Under the pieces are notes generated by a model. The model ran no database searches. It saw only the letters and a program-made list of their open reading frames with translations, and was not told the origin of the DNA. The position numbers and the translations under genes are program-made. DNA of 64,000 nt from Exophiala sp. HKRS030 (Eukaryota > Ascomycota > Eurotiomycetes > Chaetothyriales > Herpotrichiellaceae): positions 1,736,001 through 1,800,000 of the forward strand of contig JAHWDD010000004.1 of assembly GCA_023897205.1 (NCBI GenBank), in the 5' to 3' direction. Below are positions 47,107 to 59,544 of the stretch, piece after piece (position 1 is the stretch's first letter; the number at the start of each line of letters is the position of its first letter).

Positions 47107-48961
47107 CGAAAGGTGGCGGGAGAAGATTTTGGTGAATCAGAGCAGCTGGCGAGGAACCTGTATTGGAAGATGTATTGGACGAGTGGGATGATGGATATAG
47201 AGGGAATGGAAACAGGGTGTGAATGTTGCGCCAATGGAAAATAGAAAGGTTTCAGGTATGCTGGATGGAGGAGAATGGGATTGAGGCGAGAGTGGTGGAT
47301 TGATTCAAGGAAGTGACGAGGTGTGATGAGAGATTTTGTCCGCGTTGCGACAGAGGTTCAATGTGGATGTTGGGATTTCGGGGTGGGAGGAGGAGAACGG
47401 AAGCGGTTCTCTAAGACGTTGAGGAGAATGATTGAGAGGTAATAGATTCGAGGTGGAAGCCGGTCACAGATTCAAGGTCGGGTAGAAGTTGTCGCTGTGT
47501 TGTTTTGTGTGGTGTGAGGCTGTAATGGTGGAGGAGTGTAGGTGAATGTTTCAGCAGAGGGTTGTGCGTCAAGTTTTGAGGGACTAGAGTCAAATTGGTT
47601 GCAGCTGAGTAGATCAAGGTCGCAGAATGAGTTTGGAATGAATGAAGGAGGGAGGGAAGAAATGAGTGAATGTATGGATGGATGAAAAGGATGTGTGTTG
47701 AAGAGAGGGTTTGGGACGACAAGGTTGTGAATGAGGGAGTGAGTGAGTGAGTGCGGTTGGTGAATTAATTGATGGGCCAAGTTAATATTGGTCGAGGATG
47801 GGAATGAGAATGGGAATGGCTATGGGAATTTTTGTGTCGTCGGGGAGGAACTAGAGGGCAAGAGGGCAGGAGGAGGGAGGGAGGGAGGGAATCATTAGGC
47901 ATTATGCAGTCAATTAAGCTTGCCCCGGTAGTTGGAGTTTAGGTGCCACGGGTGCCACAAGAGCTTAGTACCACTGCCCGCTGCAGTCCCTAGTCCCTAG
48001 TCCCTAGTCTCTTGGGGCTCGGCGTTCGGCGTTCGGGGCGTCGGGCTTGAGGTGATGCTACAGGTCACTGGATATTACAGTAGGTACTCAATACTGAATG
48101 GTTGATCCATGGATAAGAGTCCAGACTGGGAGAAGAAGGCTGGAGAAACAGGCGACCAAATCGATGGACATTGGACACTGGACACAGGACACTGCCTACT
48201 TGGTTGATCAGCTACTCGGTAGTTAGAGCTGGCACTTTCATTGGGTACCGCCAACCACACAGGGAAAACGACAAGTACGGAGTGTCAAGTGTCTTTGGGG
48301 TAGTTGAGTACGAGTAGAGCCAAAAGACAGAGGCACCTGATAGGTGGCACTAAGGCTAAGGCTGCAGCTGTTATCCGTAGCGGGTACGGAGTACTTGGTG
48401 AGTAGGAGGTAAATGAGGTTAATTAGTTAGGGTGCAGTAGTTCCAGGTAAGGCACTAGGGGACAGGGGGACCAAACCGAGTGGCGGTTAGGGCCTAGGGG
48501 CTAAGGCCTAGGGCTCAGGACCCAGGGATCAGGGATCAAGGCCCAGGATCCAGGATCCATGATTGAGGACCCGGGAGTTTAGAAGTGGACTTTTACGGGA
48601 GGTGCGTCAGCTAATAAGAGTGGCGCGAATAGGTGGGACCGATGAACTGCGGGAGAGTACTAACTACCTAGGCACCTAGTAGGTAACTAGTAAAATACTC
48701 CGTACTCGGTGGTGGGCTGTGGCAGGAGAGGAGTCGGTAATAGTTACTGATTACTACCTACAGAGGGCAGAGTACTCGGTATGTTCCTGAATCCTAACAG
48801 ATAGTCGACACTCAAGCTATTTAGTCTGCAGCTTTGGGTTTGGACAGTTGAGATTTCCGAAAGGCAAAAAGCAATTGATGCCCGAAAGCTACGACGAGTG
48901 GGAAGACTACTCGGTACTGTGGATTTTTCGGCTGGTCAGTGGGAGGGTGGGTAGCTGGGCA

Positions 48962-48994
48962 CATGCCCATGACATGCCTATGACATGCCTATGA
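48962..48994. repeat. 11-bp tandem repeat ATGCCTATGAC x3
   Basis: Three copies, the first with C for T at position 6. Confidence 0.8.
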
Positions 48995-50948
48995 CCTTGC
49001 GTATGCCCTGCCTATGCAAGCCCAAGGGCCCTGGAACGGAGACTTTTAGGGTCATGACTGTGAGGCCAGTATACGATTGCGGACAATGGCCGCGTTGGAA
49101 ATTGCTTTGGTTGTGATCTTGGGCCCTTGACGTACTCCGCATAGTGCCGATCCGCTAATCATTACCAGTGTGTCAGAGTGTCAGTGCACCAAAAGATGCA
49201 TTCACATTTATCTCAATCACCTACGGAGTAGTCAGTCGATAGGAAGTTAGGAACCAGGAGGAGTTGGAGGGCCACAGGGGTGCCCAACTGGCAATCATTG
49301 CCCATCGTAGTTAGTGAATTGGTTGGTTACCTTGGGTACCTTGGACACTCGTGGATACTCGTGGATACTATACTCTGTAGTTGGTTAGCTTGTCACAGTC
49401 CCTGAGCTCCCAATATTGCTTCGCATCTGAATCATGATAGTCACCATAGTGTTACATTGATGATATCGCGATCGATCCCGGATGATGAAACCTGTAGAGC
49501 GCTTGGAGAGATACTGTACCTCATGTACGGAGTACTCGGGAGTCTGTACATGCCTTGGTAAGCGATCGCTTAAGTGAAGCGAAAAGTCGGATGTCTGTAT
49601 TCTGGAGTCTGGAGTCCGGTTGAAGTCTTGATTAGCATGCTGCATCATGATTTAATGGTAAACCATCCTTCAAGCCTTGGTGCAGTTCTGACCGAGGGAT
49701 TGTGCCAATTGGTTGAGTTTTGATCGTTTTGGATGGGAAATACTAGGCACCTGTAGGTACCTACTAGGTAGTAGTTAGTCGCCTACTTTGCTAGTTGGTT
49801 AGACCTATCGTGACCTATCAAGGGCCAAGGCACAAGGCATAGTGGGCACAGGGCACACGGCGCAGGGCACAGGGCACATGTGAATGGAGGAACGTTGGTT
49901 AAAGGCCGCACATGGGCCGACAAGGGCCGACATGCCTCCCACCTTCCTTGCCCTGGGCCTTTAAATGTCTTAGCTGTAGGTTAGTTAGGTTAGTGTCGAC
50001 TGATGCCCCTCCAGAGCCCCTCCAAAGCCCCTTGGCATCTCCCCGAGTCAATCCCGGGGCCCTGCCCTTGGGCACTTGTCGATCACTTACTCTCTAGGCG
50101 CTCGTAGGCAGTCGGTGGGTAGCATTTTGCACATGGCGACTACGGTAGCAGGGTAGCACGAGAGGTAGTCACGTAGTACCTGCTCCCTACCCGCCTCGCA
50201 GTCGATCATTTACCCTTAGCAGCCAATGTGAATTGCCTCGGTAGATGGCACCTGATGGCAGATGATAGATGATAGATGTTTAGCAAGAAGGAATATCCTC
50301 CTTACTCTCTAGACATTTAACTACCTTCAGGTGACCTTAGTTAATAGGCGACCCTAGCACGCCATGTGTACCCCGGGAGTCCTAAATTCCATCCAATGAT
50401 CCTCAATATGTTATTATCTACAATACGGTGTACCCCAGGACCAAATGATCAAATGATCAAATGATTATCAAGTAAATAATTACTTTACTGGGGTGCTTTT
50501 TACCGACTCCCTCGTGCATAATTGCCTTGTCCTTGGCCTCTCCAGTCTGAGTGTGAAAGTCTGGAGTCTGGAAGGACTTGCAACCGTAAGTTTCGGGGAA
50601 GCGTGTTGAGGCCAGGATCATGCTCCGGCGTTTACTCATTAGTCGCAAAGGCAATAATAATGAAACACCGAATAAGACGCAAGCGAGATAGATGAACATC
50701 TTTTTAACTCGGAATCACCACTTTTGTACAGTTCAACTTACAGTCTACAACCTACCTAGTATGTGCCCAGTCACTCGAATACAACTTTTGACAGAATTGG
50801 AAACTCTGATGCTGCTGATCTTTCATCTTGGAAATTGGGCACCTACTGGCCGGCGATCCTCCTGCATCCTGCCATTCTCCAGACTCTACAGAGTAATTAC
50901 TAGACTCTAGACTCCATTCCGCTTCCATTCCCCTCCCTTCCCTTCCAT

Positions 50949-50972
50949 GTCAACGTCAACGTCAACGTCAAC
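50949..50972. repeat. Hexanucleotide GTCAAC x4
   Basis: Four perfect copies in series. Confidence 0.9.
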
Positions 50973-52825
50973 CAGTGGAGAACGGTCCCCGTCACATACC
51001 AGTTCGTCGGAATCAACAACCTAGATTCTGGAAGATATTCCCGACTGTCTTCAGTGCCGACTCTACTCTGCCTCTCGCTGCCGCCTCGGAATCAATGTTG
51101 GCCATCTTGGGCACGTTTTCTATGTACAACGATGATCCTATGGAGTTCCCTGACTTGCTTATCGCTCTTTTCGCCCACGTGACCACGTGCTTCGCCAGCC
51201 AAAATCAACACTCATCCCTCTACTAGGTGCTACCCATTGCACATTACGTACAAATCCTTGTCTTGTTCTGTCTTTCCGTTGAACACCCATGAAACCCCTA
51301 CATCCTCCATACATACTCCAAGCATCCTCCTCCTTTTGCTGTAGAATCTAAAGTCTAGGGTCTAGACAAGGCCTCCGTCACCCGTATATTTCACGTAAGA
51401 AGACGCACCTACCTCAGGCACGCTCAGGGTATAATCACCATCACCCTGTATTCACTCAATCAACCTGACGGATCCAGAGTAGTGCGCACAGGTGGGATGC
51501 TTGACACACAAGGATGAATCCTCAACAAAAGAATTATTCGAGCTCAACGCCCATTTTTTCCACCCGTCTCCCTTTCTTCCCCCTACTCACCAGCTGTTGA
51601 GACATGCTGTATAATCACGACACCAGGGTTGCAAAAGTCCGGACCAAGAAAACATGTCCATAGACCATGACAGCCCGCACCATGCGTGCTTTTTTTTTTG
51701 GCAGGGTTCAAGGGAGTAGGAGGTTGGGCTAAAGGTGACCAAATACCTGCTTCGGTTCGAGGCTCTTGTGCTTCGGAGTGGATTGGATCATGGCTGTATG
51801 TACAGTGTGGAGGTGTGAGCTCTGTTCTCCGTTCTCCTTTCTCCGTACTGTGCTCACCGCATTGTGTATGTACATGTTCATATCCAACGTCCTTTTGAAG
51901 ATATCTCCTGTGGTGGCGTTTCGCCTTATCGCTGCCCAGGAACAGCCTCAGGCACATTAGTTAGTAGGTACAGCCGACGAGAGGGCCAGACCAGACGTGG
52001 CTTTGCAATGATATGGACTCCGTAGAGAGATGGACTTTGCACTTTGTAACCTATCCCGCACCGTGAGGTCAATCTTGATATGTCCGCGGCGACTGGCCAT
52101 TAACTCATCAACTAACCAACCGAAGAACAAAACTAACTAGTTAGTACTTCCCCTAGCCGGCGCCCTGGATCGAGGATGCAGCAGCACACACTCCGAATCT
52201 ACAGTGTCCGCACAAAATAGGACCGGAGACGAGTTCGCCTATTCTTTGAAGGACCATCCGAGCACGGCGATTCCGAGTATGGATTCTTCGCTAGTCAACT
52301 ACCAAGTCTGCACAGTCACGACTCATATAGTCGACTAATTAGTTCGTTCGTTAATTGAGGAAGCTTCTCGAGTCTCTAACTAGTTAGTCTCGATGCCCGG
52401 GTCTCGAGAGTCCGATTGCGCATCTGTTCAATCATGTTGAAACTCGGCGGTTATTACTCCTCACTACTGTAGGTACAACAAGCTGTGGGGTTGAGGGGTA
52501 CCTTTACTGTACGGAGGATTGTAAAGCACCTAACTACCTAGTAGTTTACCTAGCTTCCCTAAGTGGCTGGCTAATTACCACTTAGTTAGGTACGGATACC
52601 TACGGAGTTGCTTCTATGCTGACGAGTGTCCCTACAGGAGGCTGATTACAGGGCTCCTAGGCTTCAACTTATAGGCTAAGGCTACAGATTCCTAAGGACC
52701 CTTCGAGGCTATAGTTCACAGTCATCCTATCATTCCATTCCATGTCCAGGGAACACCGCCAGCACTGGCCCCCAACATTAAATGCCTTATGCCGCTTGCC
52801 TAAAGCCTACGTCCTCGGTTCCCCA

Positions 52826-53006
52826 GGCACCTAGTGGGTGTCAGAATTGATGGACACCCTCTTTTCCCCGAAGTTTACCAGGCAGGTTGTCGACCAATGA
52901 GAAGCTAAGATTTACCTCCGAGTCACGTGAAAATAGAGGCTTCTCACCTACGGTCTCTCGTCGGTAAAATGGGGGTGTCCATCAATTCTGACACCCACTA
53001 GGTGCC
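52826..53006. mobile_element. 181-bp foldback element, candidate MITE with perfect terminal inverted repeats
   Basis: The 34 bases at 52826-52859 are the exact reverse complement of 52973-53006. The arm contains TA then GTGGGTGTCAGAATTG. If the outer GGCACC/GGTGCC is the target's own palindrome (GGCACCTAGGTGCC), the element proper is 52834-52998 (165 bp) with 26-bp inverted repeats and TA target duplications at 52832-52833 and 52999-53000. That is the Tc1/mariner (Stowaway-like) pattern. A second stem pairs GAGAAGC 52899-52905 with GCTTCTC 52939-52945, and the loop holds the palindrome TCACGTGA. There is no coding capacity, so it would be non-autonomous. Confidence 0.75.
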
Positions 53007-53918
53007 AGGTACTGATTCCGAAACAGCTACTGTACCTACAGTATATGTGACAATGGTTATGCTTATAATTCCAAGTCACTCAAGTTCCCTCCCGCTCTCC
53101 GGGGCCCTTGCCTTTTCGTCTCGTCTCGCCTCGGCTCGGCTCTAACTAGAGGGTTGCCCTTAACTAATAGTATTGGTTATTTAACAAGTTGACCTAACCA
53201 ACCAACTGGCTACCTATGTTACCTAGAAACATATTACACACAAGTACTCCCTACGACCACCGGGCTACACTTATCAATTATTCAGCCTACAGTGCTCCCG
53301 ACCTCAGACTCTAGCAAAGTACCCAAACTATACATAACTCAGTGCATAACAGTCTACCGTGTCCGGTAACCTGCCAGGCTGCCAGGCACATACATATACA
53401 GTCCACACATTCTTGATTCTGGCCCCCAAAGGTCATTCACCGTCTATGCGTCTCAAAGGTCGAGTCATGGTCAATGCCCCTCCTCGGCCACCCCCCCCAC
53501 CCCCTCGTGACCGTCTCACTTCCACCCCCGACCGCCTCCACAGCCTCCACACTCTGCCCCGGATCTACCGTACATGTATGTGCATTATGTACAGTATGGA
53601 GTAACTATGCAAGTACCTACCTACCTATTGCCGTGACTGCGGAGGTGTGGACCTACTCCGTAATCGTATAACCCCCCACAACTGCCATCCTCTTACCCTT
53701 GACCGCACAACAGACACACCTTCATACATTGTTCCGTACGTACAAACATACATATATCCATAAAACCCAACCTTCTCGCAAGACCCGGGGGCGGGGGATG
53801 GGGGATAGGGATGGGTCATTTGCCATCTACAGAGGACCTACCTACTTGACTAACTTGTACATACTCATGCATATCCGCACTGCATCGCATCGAATTGAAT
53901 CGAATCGAAGCCTTCCTC

Positions 53919-53939
53919 CAACCAACCAACCAACCAACT
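53919..53939. repeat. CCAA tetranucleotide repeat
   Basis: About five copies of CCAA. Confidence 0.85.
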
Positions 53940-54117
53940 AGCAAACCCGACCGCTCCACACAAAACAAAGGGACCAAAGGGAAGGAGGAGGTGTACTTCA
54001 TTTTCCTCTTTGTCTGTTCATGGTACGAATGCCAAAAAACGATCGGAGCTACCAAAAACGAAAAGAGAAAAAAAAGAGCCAGCCTCGAGAAATTCACTTC
54101 CATGTAAGTATGTCCCT

Positions 54118-54144
54118 ATCCATCCATCCATCCATCCATCCATG
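54118..54144. repeat. ATCC tetranucleotide repeat
   Basis: Six to seven perfect ATCC copies. Confidence 0.9.
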
Positions 54145-54790
54145 CTTGCTTTGTCCCGCGGAGGCTCGCTTCGCTCCGCTCCGTACCGCACCGTACCGCG
54201 CCCCGTACAGGTTTAGGACATTATGTGTACGGAGTAGGTACAGGTGCTGTTTGTGCATGTATAATGTGTACGTGGACGCGTGTGGATGTGTGGATGTGTG
54301 GGTATGTGGATGTGTGGAGTCGTGCATGGTCAAGGCTCAAGTCAAGTGAGGCAACTGACTGACTGACTGACCGACAGACAAGCAAGGTAGCTAGGTAGTT
54401 ACTGGACTCGGTATGTATCTCTCTAGCTATCGATCTACCAGGCCACCAGGCTACCAGACCATCCTATGCATCTTTGTGTGTATGTACCGGAGTACCAGCC
54501 CGCGCATATGCCATATGCCATATATGATATATGATACATGATATATCCACCAGGGGGCACCTAGCCGCCCGTGACGAGAAGAGACAAGAGTCGACTCGAC
54601 GCAGCTCGTCTAACCAACTTATGCACGTACTTTTGTACGCTACGGAGGTACATAGGTAGTTTGGACTAGTTAGTTACCTAGTTACCTAGTTAGACTCCTG
54701 CAAGTATACGTCGTCGATTAACCGACTAAACCGACTGACTGAACTGACTGACTGTGGAACGGACAGATGTACAATTTCAACATCTCGTAC

Positions 54791-54816
54791 GATTCGATTC
54801 GATTCGATTCGGTTCG
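54791..54816. repeat. GATTC pentanucleotide repeat
   Basis: Four copies of GATTC, with a GGTTC end. Confidence 0.88.
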
Positions 54817-54841
54817 GAATGGGAGCCAACCCCATCATGTG

Positions 54842-54930
54842 AATTCCGGATTCTGAATTCCGGATTCTGGATTCTGGATTCTGGATTCTGGATTCTGGAA
54901 TGTTGGAATGTTGGAATGTTGGAATGCGGG
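54842..54930. repeat. Compound ATTCTGG / AATGTTGG tandem repeat
   Basis: Two AATTCCGGATTCTG units are followed by about five ATTCTGG heptamers and then three AATGTTGG octamers. Unit length drifts from 14 to 7 to 8 along one tract. Confidence 0.85.
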
Positions 54931-56166
54931 TTTTTGTCAGTGAGAAGGCGTCGACAGGGGTGACTGATTTTGTCGGTATTGGATGGCATGAGTCTGTGTC
55001 TTTAGTTGTTGCTCCCGTGGCATGGCAAGCCAGACCCTAGCTACGTAGCCAGCTGGTTGACTGACGGCCGATATCAAATGTACGTAGCCCTGTCTTTGGA
55101 CATTGGCCCGGCCTCCGTTATTCGTAAATTGCCAAATCTTCTCCCGACCAAAAAGGTTTGAACTTGGCCACCAAAGTTGATATCATACGGAGAATGTCAC
55201 TAAGGGCTATCACATCCTTGGACGATTGGGAATATGTTCTGAATATGTCCTCATCAAGCATGTCTTCTCCATGGATTTCTATCACAATTGCCTGCCAAAA
55301 TGCCCATGCCATACTTCATCTTCAGAATACTGTCATTTTGCTCACCCCACCATGCAAATAAAGTGCCAAAGTTGAAATGCTGAACCCAAAAATAGAGGAT
55401 CCCTCCATGTCATGTCATCCACCGACCCGGTCTATCCAGATAACTCGCAAATCTTCACATATACTTGCTTATATTTGCCCTCAATTTTGCATTCACCAAT
55501 ATCACAGACTCAATCACAGGACTGAAATTTCACTCACCATCTCTTGACCATCATCGGCCGGCCATCTTTTCCGGTAGAGTAGCCTGCATCCCATTGAAAG
55601 TGCCCATAAAGCATAAATCGCTCTTGTCTTCTTATCTCGGTGATACTCTCGTGGCCAGCCTTAGTCATGTTGTGTCTGTCGCATACGATCATACCCGGAG
55701 TAAGTGAACCCCTAAGGTTAGTGATTTGCTACCACTTGGGTCTCCGCCGTCACCTTTGTTGGCTTTGACACGACGCAGATGGAGAATGAGACAACATAAT
55801 CAACCCTCGACATAGGTTTCTTAGTTCTGATCCGTATCTGGTCCCCATTGATTGCTAAGGCGTCCAAAACAATTGCAACCAAGACAGACCCCGCGTACAT
55901 GGCTCGCAACTGACAGAATAGATATCATCAAGCTTCGTAGCTGTATGTCTTTGCGATTGCACGACCCTGACTCTATCGTCCGGAGATCCTGAGAAGAGAC
56001 GCATCTCCTATGGGAGGAAGACCCGTTTCCGTCCAAATGACCACTCAAACCGCATGTAGCCCATACGCGGAGGTCGGACTCCTGGCCATGGGCAGTTTCT
56101 AGGTCATGGTATGTTCGAAGATGGCTTGAACGAGCGTTGCAATGAATCGCTCAAGGTAGAAACATT

Positions 56167-59100
56167 TTATGTGGGTAATACACTCAGATGAGGTGGCTCA
56201 TCACCTTCGTCGATCTTAGGCGGCATATTCCCGCGCCAAACATCGTGGTTTTCCCCACTTGTCTGCTGAAGCACGGCTGGTGCAATGGTTCCCGAAGATG
56301 ACGGTATAGCGTTATTGGTAGCCGTGGACTGCTCAGGTCTAGATGTCGTCGCTTGAGCTGGTGATGTCGAACCCGCATCGCTTTGTCCTGATTTACGAGG
56401 AGAGACGCGGCCATTCTGTACAAAACCACGAGTCAATCACAATCCATAAAATCTTTCACGATGCATCTTGGTCCATTCTTTAACTTACCTGTTTCGCCCA
56501 GCGAAGCCCACAACTGTTGCACAAATCACGATTCCCACTAGGTCCACGTCTCCATTCAGGAGTTACCCTTGTGTGGCAATTCGCGCAGTCTTTTTCAAGC
56601 TGACCGAGCCCTTTCCTCCTCTTTCGCTTTTTCTTGCGGCTAACAAGAACCTGCAGTTCCTCTGCCAGAAGTCGGTTCTGTCTCTCCATCTGTCTCAGCT
56701 CAAACTGCCAACTCGTACTGCGTGTGGTTTTGAGTTCATCAAAAATATTTTCTTCTGATGCCAATGCTTCGTCCTGGTTGCCAAGAGCCAATCCCTGATT
56801 CCCAGGATTCGTCAACGCAGTGTTGACCTCAATGGGGCCTGGGGTCGACGAGATGGTGGTAGTCGTTGAAGCAGATCTTACATTGACAGAAGAGGGCCTT
56901 GAACCTTGAGTTGCAGGTGTTGCAGATCCGACCGAAGCCTGATCGGTTCGTGGGGATGCCGCGGAATTACTTGATTTCTGGTTTAATAACGTTGCGCGGG
57001 TCATTTTGATCAATCGTGTTTGTGCGAGTAGGAAGGTCGGTTTGTTGCCAGGTTGTGCGTCTCCCGGGTACAAGGTGGTTTGAGCATGCAACACTTGGCC
57101 GCGACGATTTTGAAGATCGTGCCGACACGTAGCCTTTTGTCCAGACCGGGCCACCTCCAGTTGTTGCAGGAAATCCTGTTTTGATTCGGGACGCATCAAA
57201 CTCTGCATACTCGTCCCAACAAGATCTTCTGGTAAGCGATCGAGCATGACGCGTGATGTGGAGGATATGTGTAAAAACATCCCTGAAGTCGAAATCTTTG
57301 ACCACATTTCACTCTCTCCCACACTTCCCTCAATAGCCAAGTCTGACTTGTAGAGTGTATAAACGGGGCGCTCACGTCCGACGAGAATGAGACATTTTCG
57401 CCCCTTTCCTTGCTCTGTGTGCAGGCATCCGTGAGCCTCAAACCAAGTATAGCCACTGTTCTTTCTCCGTATCCTGTATACCACATTTACCAAGGCTCCC
57501 GCAGAAGAATCTTTCAATTCACGAGTCACGGGCACGATGTCACTGGGGTGACACACCGATGACAGAGCCATGCCGACCAGCTCACCAGCGTCATATTCCA
57601 GGACCTTTTTGCAAGCTGGTGAGAGATACAGGAACAGTCCCTTCAAAGATAGAACATGGACGACATCATCCGTATTTTCCAGGAGAATTTTGTCCCAGAG
57701 TCGTTTGGACAATTCAGAATCGCCGCGTCCAAGAGTGCTGAGGACATGAGACACTTCATCACGTGGAATCGTTTGTCCCATTTCCTGGGCTTCTTGATTA
57801 GGATCGGGAGGTGGAGGAAGAGCGTATGCCGGTAGAGAGCTTCTATTGTAGTTGATAGCATAGGTTCCATCTGGGCAAAAACCAAAACGTCAACCATGAA
57901 TTTCGCGCCTGCAAAGACGAAGACTTACCAGGGTTTCTGCCGGATACGGAGCTCGGCTGCTCCACCAGGTCGACCTGAAATCCGACATAGAACTTGTAGT
58001 CATCCGAGTCGAAGGGGATAGGAATCATAGTTAGGAGATTCATAAAGGGTTGTCCACCTTTGCGGTAATTGATTAGGCTCAATTGCGCCTCGGATCGCCT
58101 TTGAATTTGATTTTTCAAATAGAGGACCGACCGATCATCCACGTATTTGCGCTTCACTCCGGATTGAACCTTGCCATCTGGCGCTTGCAGGAAACGACAA
58201 TTCCGACCAAGGATTTCGTGCTTTGTGTAACCAGTGAGGCGCTCAAACATTTCAGAGCAGTAGACAATGGGGAGATCGTACTTTTCAATATCACAAACAA
58301 CAAATGCACAAGACAAGTCTACAGGCCCGATGTTAATTTCAGGCCTTCGTCTCGTAGCGACTCGCATCTGGTAAACGTAAGTAAAATGCTACGACAGAGA
58401 TAGTAAATATGCAAACGGACCAGGACACCCAACATATCAAAACCACTTGAGGAATAGGCATTGGCGTATCGTGCCGGCGGTACTACAGGCCCATAGACTT
58501 GTGGCGATTGAACAATAAGTGCTGGATTTGGAGAGTTTTGAATGTTATTAATGTCTGCGCTCATGTATTAGTGGAGCACGAAGTTTTTCAGGCTGTCAGA
58601 TTGTAATGCTTACGACTGGGTCGGAGTGGGGAGGCGGAACTCTGGGATGGTCGTCTCGAAGATGGTGGCTGTGTGGTAGATGAATCAACAAGCGTTGGGG
58701 CTGCTGACGTTCCAACAAGGTGTGGTTTCGAGGCTGGGGGAGGTCTTATAGAGCTATTGGTCTGAGTTGTGATCGGCGTGTTAGACCCGTACTGAAGGGG
58801 ATTAATGTTGGCGTCTTTGGTTTGAGAAATAGGAGGTGCTGTGGAGGAGCCTCCGGGATCAGGATTGTTTGGCGCATACGTCACGGCGAAGGGATGAGAG
58901 ACGGGAGACTGAGAATAAGCGGCTTCCGGCATTGCTGTTGGATCTATAGGCATCATGTTGGACTGTGAGGCCATGTGATCTATTTCGTTGTTAAACTTGA
59001 GGCTTCCTGGTGGCATGAACGTAGGTGACGGGCCCATAACATTGTTGCCAGACATGACGACGGGAGAGTAAGATGTCATGCCAGACATGTCGCCAAAATT

Positions 59101-59544
59101 TGCATTCATTTGAGAGAACTGGACATCCAAGGATAGATGTTCGCGAGATCGAACCCTGCGAGGGTCCAGGTTCCTAGGCATCATAGGCATCATGGATGAA
59201 TTTTGGTTGGCAATGTCCATGGTGACATCGTTGGGATTCGGATCAAATTGGAAATCGGCAATCTCACCATTCATGGACGAGGTAAACTCCATCATGGACG
59301 ATCTGCGCGACGGATCGTGAGAGGCATGTCGGAAGTGAGGGTGAGTAGAAGTCCTTCTGCGCATCAGTTGTTCATTGTTCTGGCTGATGATTTGGTGCAA
59401 TGTCTGTGGTTGCCCAATTGTATGGTTATTCAAGTCGTCCGGATCAATTGTATTGAGAACATCATCCTGTGCGTATGCCTCCATATTCTGGAAATCCATC
59501 ACTGAGTAATTTGGCGGGCCATAATAGCCCTGCATACCATCCAT
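56167..59544 (-). CDS. wc-1: White Collar-1 blue-light photoreceptor / GATA-type transcription factor
   Basis: Flavin-binding photoreceptor and transcription factor that pairs with WC-2 to drive light and clock genes; 1044 residues, intact. Exons are 59544-58614, 58554-58421, 58367-57929, 57870-56489 and 56415-56167. The Met/Asn/Ser-rich N-terminus (about 340 residues) lacks long polyglutamine. The LOV domain (about 345-495) has GRNCRFLQ with the photoactive Cys at residue 412 and [13 protein letters not shown]. Two PAS regions follow: one holds [20 protein letters not shown], the other [19 protein letters not shown] basic RKKKRKRRK is a likely nuclear signal. The GATA-type finger at residues 930-962 has C-x2-C-x18-C-x2-C spacing. 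The last exon adds a Ser/Thr-rich tail. Intron 2 uses an unusual GTCCGT donor, but protein continuity (GVL/MRVATRR) supports it. First codon chosen: ATG 59544; the GTG farther out is not a start. Confidence 0.95.

Larger units (their letters stand above)
47107..56166. other. 9-kb gene-free interval between Ras-like promoter and wc-1 3' end
   Basis: No ORF here resembles a known family, and no splice-linked series of ORFs was found. The DNA is a patchwork: CTAG/GGTACC-rich stretches (48.2-50.4, 52.4-54.7 kb) and six exact TACGGAGTA motifs (48385, 48696, 49222, 49526, 53654, 54228). There are several microsatellites and one foldback element at 52826-53006. The first kilobase is probably the Ras-like gene's 5' UTR and promoter. 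Confidence 0.6.

Noticed and set aside
51583..51957. 124-codon minus-strand ORF in the gene desert
   Set aside because: Low-information His/Pro/Ser-rich read, no splice partners, no family match that I can recognise.
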